Below, in pieces: positions 1-10,262 of a stretch of 59,263 nucleotides of DNA. Within the stretch, counting starts at the first letter, position 1, and every line of letters begins with the position of its first letter. Location: assembly GCF_011038845.1 (NCBI RefSeq), contig NZ_JAAKDW010000015.1, forward strand, positions 1 to 59,263. Direction: 5' to 3'. The position numbers were made by a program, and so were the translations under genes. Below the pieces are notes generated by a model. It had not been told where the DNA came from. It saw nothing but the letters and a program-made list of their open reading frames with translations, and searched no databases. This stretch comes from Enterococcus sp. ZJ1622. GTDB lineage: Bacteria > Bacillota > Bacilli > Lactobacillales > Enterococcaceae.

Positions 1-53
1 ATATGCGCTTGCGGATTTTTCTAATCAACGGGTTAATCAGCTACACATAAAAA

Positions 54-90
54 AACATCAAAGCTAGTAACTTTTACTAACTTTGATGTT
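54..90 (-). terminator. stem-loop beyond the tuf terminator
   Basis: A 10-bp perfect stem (54-63 with 81-90) has a partly paired interior. On the minus strand it is followed by a run of T. It could be a second terminator for the str operon or the terminator of a convergent gene outside the window. No gene is visible in 1-190. Confidence 0.6.
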
Positions 91-192
91 CATAGATGAC
101 CTTATCAGTCCGATTTGACAAAGAGCCCTTTTATTTCGTGTTTCTTCTATTATAATGCTTCTGTATTTCTTTCCTGATCCTGCAATCAATAA

Positions 193-236
193 AAAAGCTC
201 GGAACAAAGATCCTGAGATCTTCATTCCGAGCTTTT
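193..236 (-). terminator. intrinsic terminator of tuf / str operon
   Basis: A 12-bp perfect stem (193-204 with 225-236) with an inner 6-bp stem (207-212 with 217-222) lies just past the tuf stop codon. Read on the minus strand it ends in TTTTTT, as expected of a Rho-independent terminator. Confidence 0.9.
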
Positions 237-274
237 ACGTCCGAATAGATGTTGCTTAGTTTTGCTTAATTCAA

Positions 275-1462
275 TTAAGCTTTGATTTCTGTAACGACAC
301 CGGCACCAACTGTACGTCCGCCTTCACGGATTGAGAATTTAGTACCGTTTTCGATAGCGATTGGGTGGATTAATTCAACTTCCATTGTTACGTTGTCGCC
401 AGGCATAACCATTTCAGTTCCTTCTGGTAATTCAACAACACCTGTTACGTCAGTTGTACGGAAGTAGAATTGTGGACGGTAGTTAGTGAAGAATGGAGTA
501 TGACGTCCACCTTCTTCTTTTGTCAACACGTATACTTCTGCAGAGAATTTTGTATGAGGTGTGATTGTACCTGGTTTAGCTAAAACTTGTCCACGTTGGA
601 TGTCTTCACGTGCAACACCACGTAGTAAAGCACCAATGTTGTCTCCAGCTTCAGCGTAGTCTAACAATTTACGGAACATTTCAACACCAGTAACTGTTGT
701 TTTTGAAGTTTCTTCAGAAATACCAACAACTTCAACTTCGTCACCAACGCGAACTTGTCCACGTTCAACACGACCTGTAGCAACAGTACCACGACCAGTG
801 ATTGAGAATACGTCTTCGACTGGCATCATGAATGGTTTGTCGTTGTCACGTTCTGGAGTTGGGATGTATTCGTCAACTGCAGCCATCAATTCAAGGATTT
901 TTTCTTCGTATGAAGCGTCGCCTTCTAGAGCTTTCAAAGCTGAACCAGCGATTACAGGAACATCGTCACCAGGGAATTCGTATTCTGTTAATAGGTCACG
1001 AACTTCCATTTCAACTAATTCTAGTAATTCTTCGTCATCAACCATGTCTACTTTGTTCAAGAATACAACGATGTAAGGAACACCAACTTGACGAGACAAT
1101 AGGATGTGTTCACGTGTTTGAGGCATAGGGCCATCAGCAGCAGATACTACTAAGATAGCTCCGTCCATTTGAGCAGCACCAGTGATCATGTTTTTAACGT
1201 AGTCCGCGTGTCCTGGGCAGTCAACGTGAGCGTAGTGACGTGCGTCTGTTTCATATTCAACGTGAGCAGTTGAGATTGTGATTCCGCGTTCGCGTTCTTC
1301 TGGAGCACCATCGATTTGATCGTAAGCCATAGCTTGGCCGCCGTTTTTCTTAGATAGTACAGTTGTGATTGCAGCTGTTAAAGTTGTTTTACCATGGTCA
1401 ACGTGTCCGATAGTACCAATGTTAACGTGTGGTTTAGAACGGTCAAATTTTTCTTTTGCCAT
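275..1462 (-). CDS. tuf: Elongation factor Tu
   Basis: This is the GTPase that carries aminoacyl-tRNA to the ribosomal A site. The 395-residue length is standard. The P-loop GHVDHGKT lies near residues 19-26, followed by the DCPGH and NKVD G-motifs and the two beta-barrel domains, ending in EIKA. The start is set by AGGAGG at 1473-1478, 10 nt upstream. It is the last gene of the str operon. The 172-nt gap after fusA holds a small AT-rich hairpin (about 1571-1589), so tuf may also have its own transcript start; that is inference. Confidence 0.99.
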   Translation of the reverse strand: MAKEKFDRSKPHVNIGTIGHVDHGKTTLTAAITTVLSKKNGGQAMAYDQIDGAPEERERGITISTAHVEYETDARHYAHVDCPGHADYVKNMITGAAQMDGAILVVSAADGPMPQTREHILLSRQVGVPYIVVFLNKVDMVDDEELLELVEMEVRDLLTEYEFPGDDVPVIAGSALKALEGDASYEEKILELMAAVDEYIPTPERDNDKPFMMPVEDVFSITGRGTVATGRVERGQVRVGDEVEVVGISEETSKTTVTGVEMFRKLLDYAEAGDNIGALLRGVAREDIQRGQVLAKPGTITPHTKFSAEVYVLTKEEGGRHTPFFTNYRPQFYFRTTDVTGVVELPEGTEMVMPGDNVTMEVELIHPIAIENGTKFSIREGGRTVGAGVVTEIKA

Positions 1463-1634
1463 TTTAAAATGTCCTCCTAAAAATACAATATAATTTTTTT
1501 ATTTGTCTGATAGGTATGTGATATACGAATGTATACCACATGCCCATATCATCGATAATTATTTTACACGAAACTATATTAAAAATATAGTCTCTTTGGA
1601 TAATCTCTTTACGAGACGATCCGGTTTTAAGAAA

Positions 1635-3722
1635 TTATTCAGCTTTTCCGCCGTTTTTCTTAATGATTTCTTCTTGTACTGATTTTGGTACATCTTCGTA
1701 GTGGTCAAATGTCATGGTAAACGTACCGCGACCTTGAGTAGCTGAACGAAGTGTTGTTGCATAACCAAACATTTCAGCAAGTGGAACCATCGCACGAACA
1801 ACTTGTTGTCCGCCAGCGCGTGCTTCCATACCTTCAACGCGACCACGACGTGCAGTAACATGTCCCATAACATCACCTAGGTAATCTTCAGGGATAACGA
1901 CTTCAACAGCCATGATTGGTTCAAGGATCACTGGGTTTGCTTTCTTAGCTGCTGCACGCAATGCCATAGAAGCAGCAACACGGAAGGCAGTTTCATTTGA
2001 ATCGACATCGTGGTATGAACCGTCGTAAAGTTTTGCTTTGATATCAACTAAAGGATATCCAGCTAAGACACCATTTTCCATAGCATCTTTCAAACCAGTT
2101 TCAACAGCTGGGATGTATTCACGAGGAACGACCCCACCGACGATCGCATTTTCAAATTCGAAGCCAGCACCTTCTTCGTTTGGTGTGAATTCGATCCATA
2201 CGTGACCGTATTGACCTTTACCACCAGACTGGCGTACAAACTTACCTTCAGCTTGAGTGCCTGCACGGAAAGTTTCACGATAAGATACTTGAGGCGCACC
2301 TACGTTAGCTTCAACTTTGAATTCGCGACGCATACGGTCAACGATGATATCTAAGTGAAGTTCTCCCATACCAGCGATGATTGTTTCGCCTGTTTCCACG
2401 TTTGTTTCAGCACGGAAAGTAGGATCTTCTTCAGATAGTTTTTGCAAAGCGATACCCATTTTATCTTGGTCAGCTTTTGATTTAGGTTCAATAGCGACTT
2501 GGATAACTGGTTCTGGGAATTCCATTGATTCAAGAATAACTAAATTCTTTTCATCACATAGTGTGTCCCCAGTAGTTGTATCTTTCAAACCAACAGCGGC
2601 AGCGATATCTCCAGCATAAACTTCAGAGATTTCTGAACGTGAGTTGGCGTGCATCTGTAAGATACGGCCGACACGTTCACGTTTGCCTTTTGTTGCGTTT
2701 TGTACGTATGAACCTGATTTCAAGACACCAGAGTACACACGGAAGAAAGTCAAACGACCTACGAATGGGTCAGTCATAACTTTAAATGCTAAAGCTGAGA
2801 AAGGAGCGCTGTCGTCTGCTGGACGTTCTACTTCTTCGTCAGTTTTAGGGTCAATCCCTTTGATAGCTGGGATATCTAATGGTGATGGCAAGTAGTCAAG
2901 AACTGCGTCCAATAATAATTGAACCCCTTTGTTCTTGAATGCTGAACCGCAAAGTACTGGGTAGAATTCAACATTGACTGTTGCGCGGCGGATACCTTCT
3001 TTTAACTCAGCTTCAGTGATTTCTTCACCTTCTAAGTATTTCAAAGTAAGTTCTTCATCAGTTTCAGCAACAGCTTCTACTAATTTTTCGCGCCATTCTT
3101 CAGCTAATTCGCGATATTCTTCAGGAATTTCTGTTTCTTCGATCTCTGTTCCAAGATCGTTCGTATACATTTCAGCCTTCATTGTTACAAGGTCGATAAT
3201 TCCTGTAAAGTCGTCTTCCGCACCAATTGGCAATTGGATTGGGTGAGCGTTTGCTTGCAGACGGTCATGTAAAGTTGATACTGAATATAAGAAATCAGCA
3301 CCGATCTTATCCATTTTGTTTGCAAATACGATACGAGGTACACCATAAGTTGTTGCTTGACGCCAAACTGTTTCAGTTTGAGGTTCTACACCTGATTGAG
3401 CATCAAGAACAGTTACAGCACCATCAAGTACACGCAATGAACGTTCAACTTCAACAGTGAAGTCTACGTGCCCTGGCGTGTCGATGATGTTGATACGGTG
3501 ACCCTTCCATTGTGCTGTAGTCGCAGCAGAAGTGATCGTAATACCACGTTCTTGTTCTTGTTCCATCCAGTCCATTTGTGAAGCTCCTTCATGAGTTTCA
3601 CCAATTTTATGGATTTTACCAGTATAGTACAAGATACGTTCGGTAGCAGTCGTTTTACCAGCATCGATGTGGGCCATGATACCGATATTACGAGTGTTGT
3701 GTAAAGAAAATTCTCTGGTCAT
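1635..3722 (-). CDS. fusA: Elongation factor G
   Basis: EF-G is the translocation GTPase that moves tRNAs and mRNA after peptide bond formation. The 695-residue protein shows the G1 motif AHIDAGKTT near residues 17-25, DTPGH and NKMD motifs, then the domain II-V architecture of bacterial EF-G. It lies between rpsG (91 nt upstream) and tuf in the conserved str order. It is the target of fusidic acid in general; no unusual residues were noted by eye. Confidence 0.99.
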   Translation of the reverse strand: MTREFSLHNTRNIGIMAHIDAGKTTATERILYYTGKIHKIGETHEGASQMDWMEQEQERGITITSAATTAQWKGHRINIIDTPGHVDFTVEVERSLRVLDGAVTVLDAQSGVEPQTETVWRQATTYGVPRIVFANKMDKIGADFLYSVSTLHDRLQANAHPIQLPIGAEDDFTGIIDLVTMKAEMYTNDLGTEIEETEIPEEYRELAEEWREKLVEAVAETDEELTLKYLEGEEITEAELKEGIRRATVNVEFYPVLCGSAFKNKGVQLLLDAVLDYLPSPLDIPAIKGIDPKTDEEVERPADDSAPFSALAFKVMTDPFVGRLTFFRVYSGVLKSGSYVQNATKGKRERVGRILQMHANSRSEISEVYAGDIAAAVGLKDTTTGDTLCDEKNLVILESMEFPEPVIQVAIEPKSKADQDKMGIALQKLSEEDPTFRAETNVETGETIIAGMGELHLDIIVDRMRREFKVEANVGAPQVSYRETFRAGTQAEGKFVRQSGGKGQYGHVWIEFTPNEEGAGFEFENAIVGGVVPREYIPAVETGLKDAMENGVLAGYPLVDIKAKLYDGSYHDVDSNETAFRVAASMALRAAAKKANPVILEPIMAVEVVIPEDYLGDVMGHVTARRGRVEGMEARAGGQQVVRAMVPLAEMFGYATTLRSATQGRGTFTMTFDHYEDVPKSVQEEIIKKNGGKAE

Positions 3723-3812
3723 TCTCCTTGTTTCTCCTCTCTTTACTATCTAGTTGCTAAATATAAGGACGCTATCTGAGGCCGGCTGAAAGCCGACCAA
3801 ACAGAGAGAATC

Positions 3813-4283
3813 TTACCAGCGATAGTGAGCAAACGCACGGTTGGCATCAGCCATTTTATGAGTGTCTTCACGTTTTTTAACAGAAGCACCTGTGTTGTTT
3901 GCAGCATCCATGATTTCTTTTGCTAAGCGTTCTTCCATTGTGTGTTCACCGCGCAAGCGAGCGTAGTTTACTACCCAACGAAGACCTAAAGTCACACGGC
4001 GTTCAGGGCGAACTTCAACTGGTACTTGATAGTTTGAACCCCCAACACGACGTGCTTTAACTTCAAGAACAGGTTGAACGTTTTTCATTGCTTGTTCAAA
4101 CACTTCTAATGGATCGTTACCTGTAGATTCTTTGATCAAGTCAAAGGCATTATAGATAATGTTAGCTGCAATCCCGCGTTTTCCGTCAACCATCACACGG
4201 TTGATCAAGCGAGTTACTAATTTTGAGTTATAAATAGGATCTGGTAAAACATCACGTTTTGCAACAGGACCTTTACGTGGCAT
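3813..4283 (-). CDS. rpsG: 30S ribosomal protein S7
   Basis: S7 is the primary 16S rRNA binder that nucleates assembly of the 30S head. The 156-residue sequence starts [16 protein letters not shown] and ends FAHYRW, typical of Firmicute S7. It is second in the str operon, 84 nt after rpsL, and its start follows a GGAGG-like site. In other bacteria S7 can autoregulate the operon; no such site was identified here. Confidence 0.99.
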   Translation of the reverse strand: MPRKGPVAKRDVLPDPIYNSKLVTRLINRVMVDGKRGIAANIIYNAFDLIKESTGNDPLEVFEQAMKNVQPVLEVKARRVGGSNYQVPVEVRPERRVTLGLRWVVNYARLRGEHTMEERLAKEIMDAANNTGASVKKREDTHKMADANRAFAHYRW

Positions 4284-4367
4284 CCGTAACTCCTCCTTCC
4301 GAAATATTGTTCATAGTAGTTACTTCTATAATATAGAAGTAAAATTCATTTGCTTGAATAATTAAAA

Positions 4368-4781
4368 TTAAGCTTTAGGTTTTTTAGTACCGTATTTAGA
4401 ACGGCTTTGTTTACGGTCGTTAACACCAGCAGTATCTAGTGCACCACGAACGATGTGGTAACGTACCCCTGGTAAGTCTTTTACACGTCCACCGCGTAAT
4501 AATACGACACTGTGTTCTTGTAAGTTATGACCAATCCCTGGGATATAAGCAGTAACTTCAATTAAGTTTGACAAACGAACACGTGCATATTTACGTAAAG
4601 CTGAGTTCGGTTTTTTAGGTGTCATTGTACCCACACGAGTTGCAACCCCACGTTTTTGAGGTGAGTTTACGTTAGTTTGAGTTTTCTTAAAGCTGTTATA
4701 TCCTTTGTTCAAAGCAGGTGAATTAGATTTTTCCACCTTTGATTTACGAGGTTTACGTACTAATTGGTTAATTGTAGGCAT
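4368..4781 (-). CDS. rpsL: 30S ribosomal protein S12
   Basis: S12 sits at the decoding centre of the 30S subunit. The 137-residue protein begins [15 protein letters not shown] and carries the KKPNSALRK and [10 protein letters not shown] segments where streptomycin-resistance changes usually arise; both look wild-type. The open frame continues 41 codons upstream into the mRNA leader, but the start at 4781 is preceded by GGAGG and matches the family, so the extension was rejected. It is the first gene of the str operon. Confidence 0.98.
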   Translation of the reverse strand: MPTINQLVRKPRKSKVEKSNSPALNKGYNSFKKTQTNVNSPQKRGVATRVGTMTPKKPNSALRKYARVRLSNLIEVTAYIPGIGHNLQEHSVVLLRGGRVKDLPGVRYHIVRGALDTAGVNDRKQSRSKYGTKKPKA

Positions 4782-4942
4782 TCCTTGTTCCTCCTTCCCA
4801 CGATTTGCGTCTAGTTCCACACATCCAGGTGGTTCTTTTTTTGCGATAAAAAATAAATGCAATGTCTGCATCTTATCAAATATGCTTTGAAAAACAGTCA
4901 GCACGTTTCTTCACAGAAACCTGTAGATAAAGCACCTTCGTT

Positions 4943-4971
4943 AGAATATCACGAATGAAAAAGCATGTCAA
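4943..4971 (-). promoter_or_regulatory. str operon promoter
   Basis: On the minus strand TTGACA (4966-4971) and TATTCT (4943-4948) are separated by exactly 17 bp. This gives a 5' leader of about 150 nt before rpsL. The rest of the 4782-5096 gap separates the divergent str operon and rpiA; no other clear element was seen. Confidence 0.85.
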
Positions 4972-5096
4972 CCAGTGTTGTGTTTTTTTTGCAAAAACCT
5001 GAATTTACCTGGAAAGAAAGGTATCTTTTTTCTGTAAATAACGATAAAATAGCAGGGAAAGCACGGAGCTCAAACTCAAAAAAGTGGAGGCAAAAA

Positions 5097-5780
5097 ATGA
5101 ATTTAAAACAATTGGCTGGTATTGAAGCGGCAAAATTCGTAGAGGACGGAATGATCGTAGGTCTCGGCACCGGTTCGACTGCTTATTATATGGTAGAAGA
5201 AATCGGTCGCCGTATGCGAGAAGAAGGTTTGAAGATCACGGGAGTCACTACTTCCAATGCAACAAAAGAGCAAGCTGAAAAACTTGGCATTCCTTTGAAA
5301 AGTATCGACGAAGTACCTGAGGTCGACTTGACGATCGATGGCGCTGATGAAATCAGTGCGGACTTTCAAGGGATCAAAGGCGGTGGCGCAGCACTTCTCT
5401 TCGAAAAAATCGTTGCTACTTATTCGAAGAAAACGATCTGGATCGTTGACGAAACAAAACTAGTGAACAAATTAGGAAAGTTCCCTCTTCCTGTAGAAGT
5501 CATTCCTTATGGTTCACAACAGCTGCTTCGTCTGTTCGAAGAAAAAGAATTCCAACCTGTCTTGCGCAAAACAGAAGATGGTGAGATCCTCAAAACAGAT
5601 GGCGGACATTATATCATCGACTTGCATTTAGAAACGATCGAAGAACCAGAAAAACTGGCTACCTACCTGGATCAACTAGTCGGTGTAGTCGAACACGGAT
5701 TATTCTTGAATCTGGTATCAAAAGTGATCGTCGGTTCCGAATCAGGGACACAGATTTTAGAAACCCCGCATCACAGCTAG
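5097..5780 (+). CDS. rpiA: Ribose-5-phosphate isomerase A
   Basis: RpiA interconverts ribose-5-phosphate and ribulose-5-phosphate in the pentose phosphate pathway. The 227-residue protein has the family motifs VGLGTGST (about residues 22-29), TIDGADE and KGGGAAL. The frame is open upstream, but GTGGAGG at 5083-5089 fixes the start at 5097. It is transcribed away from the str operon and ends at its own terminator. It complements the nucleoside catabolic locus further on, which also feeds pentose phosphates. Confidence 0.97.
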   Translation: MNLKQLAGIEAAKFVEDGMIVGLGTGSTAYYMVEEIGRRMREEGLKITGVTTSNATKEQAEKLGIPLKSIDEVPEVDLTIDGADEISADFQGIKGGGAALLFEKIVATYSKKTIWIVDETKLVNKLGKFPLPVEVIPYGSQQLLRLFEEKEFQPVLRKTEDGEILKTDGGHYIIDLHLETIEEPEKLATYLDQLVGVVEHGLFLNLVSKVIVGSESGTQILETPHHS

Positions 5781-5782
5781 AC

Positions 5783-5802
5783 GAAAAAAGGGTCCTTTTT
5801 TC
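5783..5802 (+). terminator. terminator of rpiA
   Basis: A short A/T-rich hairpin directly follows the stop codon. Its 3' arm is a CCTTTTTT run. Confidence 0.65.
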
Positions 5803-5915
5803 ACAAAATGAAATAAACAGCTGAAATTTGCGAAAAAACTATCTTTTTTATTCACTTTATGCTACATTCTTACTGTTATATTCAGTTAGAAAATCACTGC
5901 TAGAAAGGAATCACC

Positions 5916-6497
5916 ATGAAAATTATTGGTTATGCACGCACAACCATAAATGATGTTGATTTAACAACTCAGGTTGAACAATTATCTGCCTTTGGTTGTC
6001 AAGAAATTTACCATGAGACATATGAAGTAAAAGATACTGGTTCTGCCACGATCGAACTGGAAACAGTTATCGGAAACATGCAGCAAGGCGACGCGCTTGT
6101 TGTCTGCCAACTTCATCGCTTAGGCAAATCCACACGGCAATTAACAGAACTTACGCAATTATTCAAAGACCGCGGGCTGCATTTAGTTAGCATTGATGAA
6201 GGAATCGATACCCGCGAAATGGGCAAAATCTATTTCCAACTAATGGAAGGTCTGGCGAACATGGAATGTGCCTTGATCAAGGAACGGACATTGGTCGGAC
6301 TAGATGAAGCTCGTAAAAAGGGGAAGATCGGCGGTCGACCAAAAATCGATGCCAAGACCATCAAAAAAATCCGACGTCTCTATTATGAGAAAAAAGAAAC
6401 GATCCAATTTATTTCTTCCAAATGTGGTGTTTCAGTCGGGACCTGTTATAAATATATCAATTTACCTGAAAAAGATATCGAGCAATTATGTATCTGA
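5916..6497 (+). CDS. Serine-recombinase (resolvase/invertase) family protein with altered active site
   Basis: The 193-residue protein aligns along its length with Tn3-type resolvases: an N-terminal catalytic fold starting KIIGYART, the LHRLGK helix near residues 66-71, IDEGIDT, and a C-terminal helix-turn-helix after GGRPKID (about 150-185). In the gamma-delta resolvase alignment the nucleophile Ser10 is Thr10 here, Arg45 aligns with Glu47 and Arg71 is Lys71, while Arg8 and Arg68 remain. It may therefore lack normal recombinase activity and act only as a DNA-binding protein; that is inference. It stands alone with its own terminator, and no inverted repeats or res sites were recognised. RBS GAAAGGAA precedes the ATG. 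Confidence 0.85.
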   Translation: MKIIGYARTTINDVDLTTQVEQLSAFGCQEIYHETYEVKDTGSATIELETVIGNMQQGDALVVCQLHRLGKSTRQLTELTQLFKDRGLHLVSIDEGIDTREMGKIYFQLMEGLANMECALIKERTLVGLDEARKKGKIGGRPKIDAKTIKKIRRLYYEKKETIQFISSKCGVSVGTCYKYINLPEKDIEQLCI

Positions 6498-6501
6498 TTC
6501 C

Positions 6502-6539
6502 AAAAAAACGAACGGCCTGCAAGTGCTGTTCGTTTTTTT
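6502..6539 (+). terminator. terminator of the recombinase-like gene
   Basis: A 12-bp stem (6502-6513 with 6528-6539) ends in a T7 run five bases after the stop codon. Confidence 0.88.
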
Positions 6540-6666
6540 ATTCCTCTCACTCTTGCACTCACAGAATCTTATCCAAATTTTCGATGGAAATCTCCTTCAA
6601 AAAATTGTACAATAAAGCAGAACTGAAAATTTCAGAAATTCAACTTATCTTAAAGGAGAGCTAAAC

Positions 6667-7353
6667 ATGCCAAAATTAGTTTTTTCTCGTCACGGTCTTA
6701 GTGAATGGAACGCATTGAACCAATTTACTGGTTGGGCGGACGTTAACTTAGCACCAGAAGGAATCGAAGAAGCAAAAGAAGGCGGACGCAAAATCAAAGA
6801 AGCTGGAATCGAATTTGATGTTGCCTACACTTCTGTTTTAACACGTGCAATCAAAACATGTAACCTGATTTTAGAATACTCAGACCAACTTTGGGTACCA
6901 CAAATCAAATCATGGCGCTTGAACGAACGTCACTACGGTAAATTGCAAGGCTTGAACAAAAAAGAAACTGCTGAAAAATACGGCGACGAACAAGTACACA
7001 TCTGGCGTCGTTCATACGACACTCTTCCTCCATTGATGGACGAAAGTGACGAAGGTTCTGCAGCAAACGATCGTCGTTATGCAATGTTAGACAAACGCGA
7101 TATCCCTGGTGGCGAAAACTTAAAAGTTACTTTGGAACGCGCTTTGCCATTCTGGCAAGATGAAATTGCTCCTGCACTACTAGACAACAAAACTGTTCTA
7201 GTTGCTGCACACGGTAACTCATTACGTGCATTAGCAAAACATATCGAAGGCATCTCTGATGACGATATCATGGATCTTGAAATCCCAACAGGTCAACCAC
7301 TTGTTTATGAATTAAACGATGATTTGACAGTTGCTAAAAAATACTATCTATAA
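6667..7353 (+). CDS. gpmA: 2,3-bisphosphoglycerate-dependent phosphoglycerate mutase
   Basis: GpmA interconverts 3- and 2-phosphoglycerate in glycolysis. The 228-residue length is standard. The catalytic histidine motif SRHGLSEWN is at the N terminus, [12 protein letters not shown] follows, and the second catalytic histidine lies in [18 protein letters not shown] precedes the ATG. It is monocistronic, flanked by terminators. Its codon use is strongly biased towards common codons (AAA, GAA, GGT, GTT), consistent with high expression. Confidence 0.97.
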   Translation: MPKLVFSRHGLSEWNALNQFTGWADVNLAPEGIEEAKEGGRKIKEAGIEFDVAYTSVLTRAIKTCNLILEYSDQLWVPQIKSWRLNERHYGKLQGLNKKETAEKYGDEQVHIWRRSYDTLPPLMDESDEGSAANDRRYAMLDKRDIPGGENLKVTLERALPFWQDEIAPALLDNKTVLVAAHGNSLRALAKHIEGISDDDIMDLEIPTGQPLVYELNDDLTVAKKYYL

Positions 7354-7364
7354 TAAGCACCATA

Positions 7365-7415
7365 AAAAAGGAACCGCAAGGAACAGCTTCAAGCTGTTCC
7401 TTGCGGTTCCTTTTT
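7365..7415. terminator. bidirectional terminator between gpmA and deoD
   Basis: A perfect 25-bp inverted repeat (7365-7389 with 7391-7415) is flanked by A5 and T5. It can serve both gpmA on the plus strand and the deo operon on the minus strand. Confidence 0.95.
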
Positions 7416-7422
7416 GCTTTTA

Positions 7423-8130
7423 TTATTCAGCGATAGCTGTTTCCAAGCCGACCTCGATCATTTCATTGAATGTCGACTGCCGTTCCTCTGCGGTCGTTTC
7501 TTCTCCTGTGATCAGATGATCACTGACTGTCATGATGCCCAGTGTTTGTACCTGATATTTCGCACCTAGATAATATAGAGCCGCAGCTTCCATCTCAACA
7601 CCTAAGACACCTAGATCTGCCAGCTTGAATGTTTCTGTCAGATCATCTTTATAAAAAGAGTCTTCGGAAAGAACATTTCCCACATGGGTCGTGTATCCTT
7701 TTTCCTTTGCGATTTCGTAGGCTTTCAGCAACAAATCAAAATCACTGATTGGCGGAAAATGGAAGGTCTGGAAATTCTTTTCGATCATCGAAGAACTAGT
7801 CGCTGCACCTTGGGCAAGGACCAGATCCCGAACATGGACATCCTTTGACAATGCTCCGCATGTCCCTACACGAATCAATTTTTTCACGCCATAAGATTGG
7901 ATCAACTCATGCGCATAGATCGTTGCAGACGGCATCCCCATTCCGGTCCCTTGTACAGATACTCTCACACCTTTGTACTCACCTGTGAATCCCAGCATCC
8001 CTCTTACTTGATTGTAACAGACAGGATTTTCCAAAAAAGTTTCAGCAATATATTTTGCACGTAGCGGATCTCCTGGAAGTAAAATCTTGTCAGCAATCTC
8101 TCCTTGCTTTGCTTCAATATGCACACTCAT
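7423..8130 (-). CDS. deoD: Purine nucleoside phosphorylase, DeoD (hexameric) type
   Basis: It phosphorolyses purine (deoxy)nucleosides to the base and (deoxy)ribose-1-phosphate. The 235-residue protein starts [22 protein letters not shown] and holds RVGTCGAL and VEMEAAALY, the phosphate and base-binding signatures of the family. It is the last gene of the nucleoside operon, 24 nt after punA. The operon thus carries two unrelated types of purine nucleoside phosphorylase. Confidence 0.96.
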   Translation of the reverse strand: MSVHIEAKQGEIADKILLPGDPLRAKYIAETFLENPVCYNQVRGMLGFTGEYKGVRVSVQGTGMGMPSATIYAHELIQSYGVKKLIRVGTCGALSKDVHVRDLVLAQGAATSSSMIEKNFQTFHFPPISDFDLLLKAYEIAKEKGYTTHVGNVLSEDSFYKDDLTETFKLADLGVLGVEMEAAALYYLGAKYQVQTLGIMTVSDHLITGEETTAEERQSTFNEMIEVGLETAIAE

Positions 8131-8154
8131 CTATGTTTTCTCCTCCTCTTGACG

Positions 8155-8973
8155 TTATAATAATGTCAACGTTTCTTTGATTAACGATTTGAACGACTGC
8201 TTGACGCGCTGTGTCGTCTCTACGACTTCTTCATGGTTCAAGTTTGCCTGCATCCCCGCAGCCAGATTGGTGATGCAAGAAATCCCAAGTACTTTCAATC
8301 CGCTATGAGCGGCGACGATCACTTCAGGAACAGTCGACATCCCTACTGCATCAGCCCCCATCATTCGTGACATACGGATCTCAGCCGGTGTTTCATACGT
8401 AGGCCCAGAATAGCCCATGTACACACCTTCTTTAAGTGCTAAGCCTAATTTTTCAGCTGCATCTTTTGCTGCCTGACAGTAAGTTTTTGAATAGGCTTGA
8501 CTCATATCAGGGAAACGAGGGCCCATGTCCTCTTCATTTGGTCCGATCAAAGGGTTTGTGCCAGTAAAATTGATATGGTCCGTGATCAGCATCAAATCCC
8601 CTGGAGCAAATGACTCATTCACTCCGCCACTTGCATTCGTCACGATGACAGAATGAGCGCCCAAAGCTGCCATCAAACGAACTGGATAAGTGACTGTCTG
8701 CATGGAATAGCCTTCATAATAATGGAAGCGCCCCTGCATCGCTAATACTTTTTTACCTGACAATGTGCCGTATACTAGCTGTCCTGCATGCCCTGCGACT
8801 GTTGATGTCGGGAAAAAGGGAATCTTGTCATAAGAAATGGTTTTTGCGTCTGTGATTTCATCTGCCAGTTCACCTAGACCTGATCCTAGAATCAGACCGA
8901 ACTCGATTTCTTTTACTCCCTGGTCAAGAATAAACTGGGTTGTTTCTTTTAACATCTCGTTTAACTTGGTCAT
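8155..8973 (-). CDS. punA: Purine nucleoside phosphorylase, trimeric PNP I type
   Basis: This is a guanosine/inosine-type phosphorylase, 272 residues from the chosen start. Visible motifs are GSGLGELAD near the N terminus, VTNASGGVN, and the base-site segment around GMSTVPEV. The frame is open six codons upstream, but AGGAG at 8981-8985 sits 7 nt before the ATG at 8973, so MTKLNEML is taken as the N terminus. It lies between deoB and deoD with gaps of about 24 nt, indicating one transcript. Confidence 0.95.
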   Translation of the reverse strand: MTKLNEMLKETTQFILDQGVKEIEFGLILGSGLGELADEITDAKTISYDKIPFFPTSTVAGHAGQLVYGTLSGKKVLAMQGRFHYYEGYSMQTVTYPVRLMAALGAHSVIVTNASGGVNESFAPGDLMLITDHINFTGTNPLIGPNEEDMGPRFPDMSQAYSKTYCQAAKDAAEKLGLALKEGVYMGYSGPTYETPAEIRMSRMMGADAVGMSTVPEVIVAAHSGLKVLGISCITNLAAGMQANLNHEEVVETTQRVKQSFKSLIKETLTLL

Positions 8974-8996
8974 TTGCTTTCTCCTGTCCACCCTAT

Positions 8997-10163
8997 TTAT
9001 TTTAATAATTTCAAGAAGCTTTCGCCATTTTCAGTTGCGGATACCCCGAAGTTCTCAGCGATCGTTGCAGCAATATCCGAATAGTATCCTTGTGGCAATG
9101 ATCCCTGTTCTTTCATTTTTTTACTGTAAACCAGCAATGGGACATATTCCCGTGTGTGATCTGTACCAGTGAAAGTTGGGTCATTCCCATGGTCCGCTGT
9201 GATCATCAGAAGATCGTCATCTGCCATAGCTTCAAGCAGTTCCGGGATTCTCAAATCAAACTCTTCGATCGCATGAGCGTAACCGACCACATCACGACGA
9301 TGACCGTACAAAGCATCAAAGTCTACTAGATTGGTAAAACTGATCCCGTCGAATTCTCTTTTCATCACATTCAGCAGCTGATCGACACCATCCATATTGC
9401 TCTTGGTGCGAACAGAATCAGTGATCCCTTGCCCATTGAAGATATCATTGATCTTCCCAACAGCGATCACATCTTTCCCAGCTTCTTTCAGTGAATCAAG
9501 AACCGTATGACCAAAAGGATCGAGCGCATAATCATGTCGATTGCTTGTTCGTGTGAAGTTTCCTGGTTCACCAAGATAAGGACGTGCAATGATTCGTCCG
9601 ATCATATACGGGTCATCTTTCGTGATATCACGGACAAACTGGCAAATCCGGTACAATTCATCTAAAGGAATAATTTCTTCATGAGCTGCGATCTGCAAGA
9701 CTGGGTCTGCAGAAGTGTAAACGATCAGATCGCCGGTTTTCATCTGATGTTCACCATAATCATCGATAACAGCGGTTCCACTATAAGGTTTGTTGCATAC
9801 GACTTTTCTGCCGGAGAATTCCTCGATTTTTTGGATCAGTTCTTCTGGGAACCCGTTTGGAAACACACGAAACGGTGTTTTGATATTCAATCCCATGATT
9901 TCCCAGTGCCCAGTCATCGTATCTTTTCCTACAGAGACTTCTTCTAATTTTGTCGCATAACCTTGATGATCTTCTACTGCTTCTACCCCGTCTAGCGGAC
10001 GGATCGTTCCCAAACCAAGTTGTTCCAAGTGCGGAATGGTCAACCCAGCTTCTTTCGCGATGTGCCCTAATGTATCAGACCCTGTATCGCCAAATTTTTC
10101 AGCATCTGGTGCTTCCCCAATCCCTACTGAATCCATAACGATCAGATGTACGCGTTTAAACAT
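8997..10163 (-). CDS. deoB: Phosphopentomutase
   Basis: DeoB converts (deoxy)ribose-1-phosphate from the phosphorylases into the 5-phosphate. The 388-residue protein starts [20 protein letters not shown] and contains [10 protein letters not shown] and TADHGNDPT, the metal-binding and catalytic segments of the alkaline-phosphatase-superfamily phosphopentomutases. It supplies substrate to DeoC in the same locus. The 99-nt gap upstream has no clear terminator. Confidence 0.97.
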   Translation of the reverse strand: MFKRVHLIVMDSVGIGEAPDAEKFGDTGSDTLGHIAKEAGLTIPHLEQLGLGTIRPLDGVEAVEDHQGYATKLEEVSVGKDTMTGHWEIMGLNIKTPFRVFPNGFPEELIQKIEEFSGRKVVCNKPYSGTAVIDDYGEHQMKTGDLIVYTSADPVLQIAAHEEIIPLDELYRICQFVRDITKDDPYMIGRIIARPYLGEPGNFTRTSNRHDYALDPFGHTVLDSLKEAGKDVIAVGKINDIFNGQGITDSVRTKSNMDGVDQLLNVMKREFDGISFTNLVDFDALYGHRRDVVGYAHAIEEFDLRIPELLEAMADDDLLMITADHGNDPTFTGTDHTREYVPLLVYSKKMKEQGSLPQGYYSDIAATIAENFGVSATENGESFLKLLK

Positions 10164-10262
10164 GATTATTCCTTCTTTCTTTTATTTTGTCTTACCTTTA
10201 AAACAAAAAGGGCGAGACGAAAAACACTTCCCGTAACCCACCCCTTTTATTCACTAAAAAGA

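Noticed and set aside
798-1128. Plus-strand open frames opposite tuf
   Set aside because: They are antisense shadows of a highly biased gene, without ribosome binding sites or recognisable protein features.
4782-4904. 41-codon N-terminal extension of rpsL in the same frame
   Set aside because: S12 is highly conserved and starts MPTINQL; a ribosome binding site lies directly before that ATG, and the extension lies in the mRNA leader.
5916-6497. Active transposon or invertible element around the recombinase-like gene
   Set aside because: No terminal inverted repeats, no second mobile gene, and substituted active-site residues.
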